Source of the DNA: Symsagittifera roscoffensis
Taxonomy: Eukaryota; Xenacoelomorpha; Acoela; Convolutidae
Assembly (NCBI RefSeq): GCF_963678635.1
Contig: NC_087063.1
Location: 43,538,759-43,602,758, forward strand
Length of the DNA stretch: 64,000 nucleotides
Reading direction: 5' to 3'
Under the pieces are notes generated by a model, which saw only the letters and a program-made list of their open reading frames with translations, made no database searches and was not told the origin of the DNA. The translations under genes and the position numbers were made by a program. Position 1 is the stretch's first letter. Every line of letters starts with the position of its first letter. This document shows, piece after piece, positions 59,421 through 64,000 of the stretch.

Positions 59421-61220
59421 GCTTTCCCGGCCATAATTTTTTAATGTAAAATTGATATTAAAAATGCAACAGAAGAGTTTCGCAAAAAAATGGGTACAGT
59501 TTTTGTTTTAGTTTTAAATTTACATTTACGCAAGTTTCTTGTAATAAATTTTTTAGACAAACAATGTAAAATATTCTAAAACAAATTTTTCCTATAGCTT
59601 AACGGTTTTATCAAGTCAATAATGTGAATCGGTTTGAGTGAACAGGTTCTTTTTTGAAAGAAATAATTGAAAAATTATGAGCGTGTACTCAAATGACCAT
59701 TTCGGGATGTTTAGGGCGTTTTATGCGAGGACTCATTTAAGAAACGGAGTGTGGTAAAAATCAAAGGATTTGAATTTCAAAAAAAGATATTTCAAAAATT
59801 ATTTCACTTTCAAAAAATTGGTCTCACTACTTTTTCTCTTGGTATTTTTAGACCAGTATTTTGAACAATAGCTAAAATGTTTGTTCAGCTATTTTGAGTC
59901 AACAAAACAACAAGAAACACGTGGTGGTATAATTATTCTAGATACGTTTTGAAAAAGTATATGCGCCTATGACACATTGTAGGTAAACGAGGACTTCTAT
60001 ACCATGGCGACAAAGCCCTGAATGTTTTAACAGTACTTCAAGGACAAATGAAAATTTGTGGTTAAAAAATAGCTTGATATCTATCATTTTCTCTTTGTTT
60101 TATCCCTTTTCACTCTAAATAAAGTACAAAAGAATGTATTTAGAGTCTCTTGCCTTTAAAATAAGACCAAATGAATGTCCTCAATTCAATTTGAAACGAT
60201 CGCAGGTGGCTTTTTCGAGCTCCGGAGATTAATATTTTCCAGGTTGTTTATTAAACTGACTGAAAATAAGCGTTCCAAGCGTAAATTGTCCGCGCTGCAA
60301 AGAAGTGATGGTAGTTGTTTCTATTGTTTGTGACATCGAGGACTCTAAAAGCAATGTAATAGGAAGTTGTCTCAATGGTACACTCAAACTACTGTTCCGA
60401 TTTTTGAGGAAAATGAATGATATATATGCTCGGTGTGTTTTTTTTTCATGCAGACTAATTTTAAAGGGAAACCTGCTCCCTCGGGGGATCGATCCCTGGA
60501 TTTGCGTGCTCTCCCGGGTGTTTACGCAACTTTTTTTTCACTTGATTTTATCAGCCTAAAACTCATAATTTGCCAAAAAACTATTGGAGATTACTTTAAG
60601 GGTAGTCGGAACAATCAGGGCGTTGCCCTGATACTAGCATTCTTGTTTTTGCATAAGAAATTGCTACAAATTATTTAGTGAGCTTAATGATTGGAATTTT
60701 GCCTAAATATCAAAATATTGTTTTCAACTGATTAACTGAGTTTTAGTCTGAAAAATAAATCAATACTATCATCAAGTCACGGCACTAATTTTTCCTTGAA
60801 TGCTATCAACAAAATTGTAGCACACATTAAATTTTTAGTTTTGTGGGAAATTAATTATAAAATTATTGAAAAATCATGAAAATAAACGTAGTTTTATCAA
60901 TTGTGTTTACAGTTTTACTGAAAACCTGACAATCACAGTCTGTCTTCTATTAAAACTAAAAAATATTTTCAAAAGACTAGTTCACGAAAGAAGCAACTCT
61001 TTGTTCTACTCTTTAAGAAACTTGATCATACGTTCATTGCGTAATAATCATAAAGCGTTGTCGGGATATTTTTTGGCTACTCTCTTTTTTCAAAACTCTA
61101 GGTGGGATAAAACTAAGATATTTCAGAAGTTTACTTTGAGCATAATTCAGTCTGGCCCAGCTTAGAACAATTTTGAATCCGTTACTAAAATACAAAATTA
61201 CAAAAATACCCGTTAAATAC

Positions 61221-61693
61221 TGGGGGTTAAAAAATTAGACGATAAGCAAATTAGACGTGACCAACAAAAACGAATTTAGACGTTAAATGATTTTTGCACA
61301 ACTAGCATTTTAGACGGAAAGCAAAGGGCTAACAAAACTTATTGCTTAAAAAAGTTTTCCTAATTACAAAAATAAAATATGTTCCCATTGCATATCAAAA
61401 TATTTATCTCAATTGATTTATAAAATGTTAATTTCAAGATTATAAAATATTTTTGAAATGCATAAATTATACAATTGCGGCATGTGAAAAATGCGGAATG
61501 TGAAAATTGGGGCATGTGAAAATTTGATTTGCATTTCAGCTGACCGAAAGTTAATTGTAGTCGGTGAACAAATTTCAGACCCGAACAATACAATTACGTC
61601 TAGTTTCCCATATTTGTAATTTTGCATCGACGTCTAAATTTGTCTTTGTTGGTCACGTCTGATTTGCTTTTCGTCTAATTTCCTAGGTCCCGT
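61221..61693. mobile_element. Inverted-repeat element with TTTAGACG motifs
   Basis: Terminal inverted repeats of about 65 bp pair 61,230-61,295 with 61,620-61,685: AAATTAGACG.(A)AAGCAAAT, GACGTGACCAACAAA and ATTTAGACGT on both sides. The motif (A/T)TTAGACG occurs several more times inside. The middle is AT-rich with three near-copies of GGCATGTGAAAAT. Length about 470 bp; no coding capacity; MITE-like. Confidence 0.8.
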
Positions 61694-63300
61694 GCCAACT
61701 ATTGAATTGTTCTGATTGCGTTTTAAAGATATGAACAAAAATTTTTCAAGTTCGAATAAAATGAAGCAAAAAAAAAAGATTTTCTTTTGTTTTGAAAACT
61801 GGAAAAAAATATCGAGTTTTTTAGCCGTTATTTTGTTAAACTGACAAATTTCGAATCCCTCCAAAAATGTCACACGTGAGATTTTTTTTTTGTTTTCAGC
61901 TCATGCCATGAAACGTTTTTTCATGATATGAAAAAATATTGTCAAAAATCAAAGCAATTGAAACATGTCAGGAAATTATACACAAAACATTTATTCCTTC
62001 ACTTTCGCTAAAAGTCGTAACCGTTGCGGTCAAAATTTTTGTTAATTTATGTTCTAAAATCTGATGCCTTGTAAAATAACTTCATTAGCACAGTTTTATG
62101 TGTTTTTACGCCTATGTTTTCAAATTATAGCTACTTGTTGATAGATTGTGTTTTTTTTGACTGTCACATATAGGTAGAGTTTCAAGGTTATGCGAAGCAA
62201 AACTTTATTTTTCCTGAAAAGTTTCCAAAATTGAGTGCAGTCACAAAACTATCTCAAAAAGATAAAAAATGCATACCAAAAAACATTCATTGATATTTCT
62301 GACACACAGTAATCATAAGTGTTTGGCATGCTTTAGAGCCCTAGCGATCCATTAATTGCCAATTAGCGTATCATAATAAAAAAACACGGGGTTTTCAAAA
62401 AAAATGTTAAAAAAATTTCCTCGGAACCACAGCTGTCACCCACTGGTGTTCTTTGCATTACCTTATTTCAAGCGGAAGTTCAATGGAATGAAAGCCATAA
62501 AATGAAAAAATATAGCAATACGGCAAAAAAACATAATTAGTATAATTTAAAACCTGAAAACCAGTGGTCAAACATAAGTAAGATTGCTGTTTTTGTATCA
62601 TAACAAAGCCTTGAATATTCTGAATAGTACTATCGTCGACCACAAGTTTACTGTTTGAAAAAAAATGTCTTCTGAAATGCTTCTAAAACGTTTTGATTTT
62701 AATTTTTTGCCCGCACCCCTTTTAACTATTTTAACTACGCAAAGTAGCAAAAGGTATAATTTGCATTTAGTAATTATTAATAAGGTCAAATTGCTTGATT
62801 CAATTCAATTTGGGAGGATTTATTTTGCCTCTTAAACTTTAATAGAACAAAACATATTGCGGCATTATTTATCCCAATTTGAATAACAGTCGTCAAAATT
62901 GTCCCACTACAATAATAGTTTTGTGACGAAGGATCACAGCTGAATACTTAGTTTTATTTTTGAGCTCAGGAAAACAATATCGATCAGATGGTAGTTAAAA
63001 AACGCTAGTTAAACAATCAAACACTGACTCAATAAAAAACACCCCGTGCAATAAAATTTATTCTACACTTTCCTCAAAATTATGACTTGACAACAATAAT
63101 ATGTACACTTGAAATTGACTCATGGCTACTGAAGTTGCGAGACATGGTTCGATTAGCTCAACCAAAATAACGAAGAAACTGCTTCGAATTCACAAATTTT
63201 TAGCAGCAATCTGAACAAAAAAAACCTCGAGAAGTCGGGAAAACAGAAACCATCCAGTCTTGTCAGGAGTAAAGATTTGTAAAATCATCTAGTTGTCAGA

Positions 63301-63695
63301 CAGGGGCGGATCTAGGATTTTCTCGAGTGGGTGGGCGGATTTTCAAAAATTTTCGAAATTTTTGTCGACTTTTTTTTAGGTGGACCCGAATTGATTTTCC
63401 GAGCTCTCCCAAAGCGGTAAAAAGACCCTGTTAAAGTAAAATTTTCTGCGCCGCAGGCAAAATTTTGAAAAACAGGCCAAAAAAGGCGTTTTTAGGCACT
63501 TTTTAGAAAATTGCGTTTTTTGGCGCGCGCTCTCCCTTAAAGAAAGTATACATTGGCGCCGAAGGCGCCTTTAGAAAATTTTTAGGGTCCGTCACCAAAT
63601 ATGGATATCTCAAAATAGTACAAAGGGGGGACCCTTTGGGTCGGCAGGGGGTCGACCCCCCCCCCCCCCCCCCCTAAATCCGCCCCTGTTCCCTG
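63301..63695 (+). mobile_element. hAT-type MITE with 8-bp target duplication
   Basis: A 395-bp element flanked by TTGTCAGA at 63,293-63,300 and again at 63,696-63,703. It starts CAGGGGCGGATCTAGG and ends with the complement (CCTAAATCCGCCCCTG, then TTCCCTG). Eight-base duplications and CAGGG ends are typical of the hAT superfamily. The interior has a run of about 18 C and a GGCGCCGAAGGCGCC palindrome. It is non-coding, so it would need a transposase from elsewhere. Confidence 0.88.
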
Positions 63696-64000
63696 TTGTC
63701 AGAAAATATCACTAAAGCAAATCTTTTGTATCAAACTTTTGCAAAATGCGACGTTAAGAGCAATAAGATGCGATGCGAATTTTTTGACTAGCAATCGGTG
63801 GTGAGACCCTTTTGATTACTTAATTAAAGTCTCCATCTGTTGACAAACTAATCCAATTTCATCTGTTTGCCACATCCATTTTGGCATAACAACAACAAAC
63901 TTCGTCTTAAGGGAAAATTTTGCCGCCAACTACTGTGGTGCAAGAAAACTTGCCAGTCAAGCTCTATTGGGTTTCACGATATTATGTAACTGCTAAAATA

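Larger units (their letters stand above)
57960..63010. repeat. Dispersed repeat family with GGGC-GTT-GCCC hairpin
   Basis: Copies at about 57,960-58,830, 60,000-60,330 and 62,595-63,010 begin with (C)AAAGCC(C/T)TGAAT; 60,550-60,790 is in the opposite orientation with CAGGGCGTTGCCCTGATAC. The same end occurs at 12,661-12,920 and 18,208-18,467. The hairpin CAGGGC-GTT-GCCCTG marks the family. Copies are diverged and non-coding. The pair near 60 kb is arranged head to head. Confidence 0.65.
59421..64000. other. Repeat-rich intergenic DNA
   Basis: No gene is supported. It contains dispersed-repeat copies (60,000-60,330, 60,550-60,790 and 62,595-63,010), a TTTAGACG inverted-repeat element (61,221-61,693) and a hAT-type MITE (63,301-63,695). 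A 99-codon frame at 60,866-61,165 has no recognised domain and is not convincing on its own. Confidence 0.6.

Overview
The window looks like AT-rich nuclear DNA of an invertebrate animal. Genes are sparse, exons are short with GT-AG boundaries and kilobase introns, and most of the sequence is satellite, microsatellite, fold-back DNA and decayed transposons. I cannot name the species. There is no sign of bacterial operons, ribosome-binding sites or CRISPR, and I recognised no tRNA or rRNA gene.

Layout. (1) 1-2,722: AT-rich, with one possible exon fragment at the left edge and old diverged repeats. (2) 2,833-11,918: about 144 nearly identical 63-bp satellite monomers, lying inside an older diverged duplication. 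(3) 12,550-23,642: a 5,547-bp segment present twice in tandem, at least two base differences apart. Each copy carries a dead minus-strand family-B DNA polymerase gene of the Polinton/adintovirus type. (4) 24,191-30,370: a second tandem pair (3,002 and 3,178 bp). Each unit has a Ty3/gypsy-like scrap, unrecognised coding-like fragments and a GTAA microsatellite. (5) 32,470-34,260: a degenerate coding-like stretch on the plus strand, possibly an old gag. (6) 35,365-59,244: the only convincing host gene, a secreted-type trypsin-fold protein in five exons on the plus strand. (7) 59,245-64,000: no gene I can support, but a dispersed repeat family and two kinds of small inverted-repeat elements.

The host gene. 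Exons at 35,365-35,569, 44,588-44,678, 45,764-45,972, about 57,050-57,278 and about 59,061-59,244 give a peptidase S1 fold. It has the activation-type IING start, the His motif (TAAHC) and the Asp motif (SDLALI). The usual GDSGGP reads QDDGGP, so the catalytic Ser is Asp, the oxyanion Gly is Gln and a conserved Cys is Phe. It should be a non-catalytic serine protease homologue. The first three junctions agree in reading phase; the last is uncertain. Its introns hold a fold-back element that fills most of intron 2, a 60-bp composite array, a dead BEL/Pao retrotransposon on the minus strand and an LTR-like block with TATA boxes.

Most unusual structure. On the minus strand every 63-bp satellite monomer carries a branch-point-like CTGAC, an ACAG 3' splice-site-like end and an immediately adjoining perfect CAG|GTAAGT 5' splice site. 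The plus strand therefore repeats the 9 bases found at the 5' end of U1 snRNA. That makes about 144 tandem copies of something shaped like a recursive-splicing site. The function is inference; the sequence pattern is directly visible.
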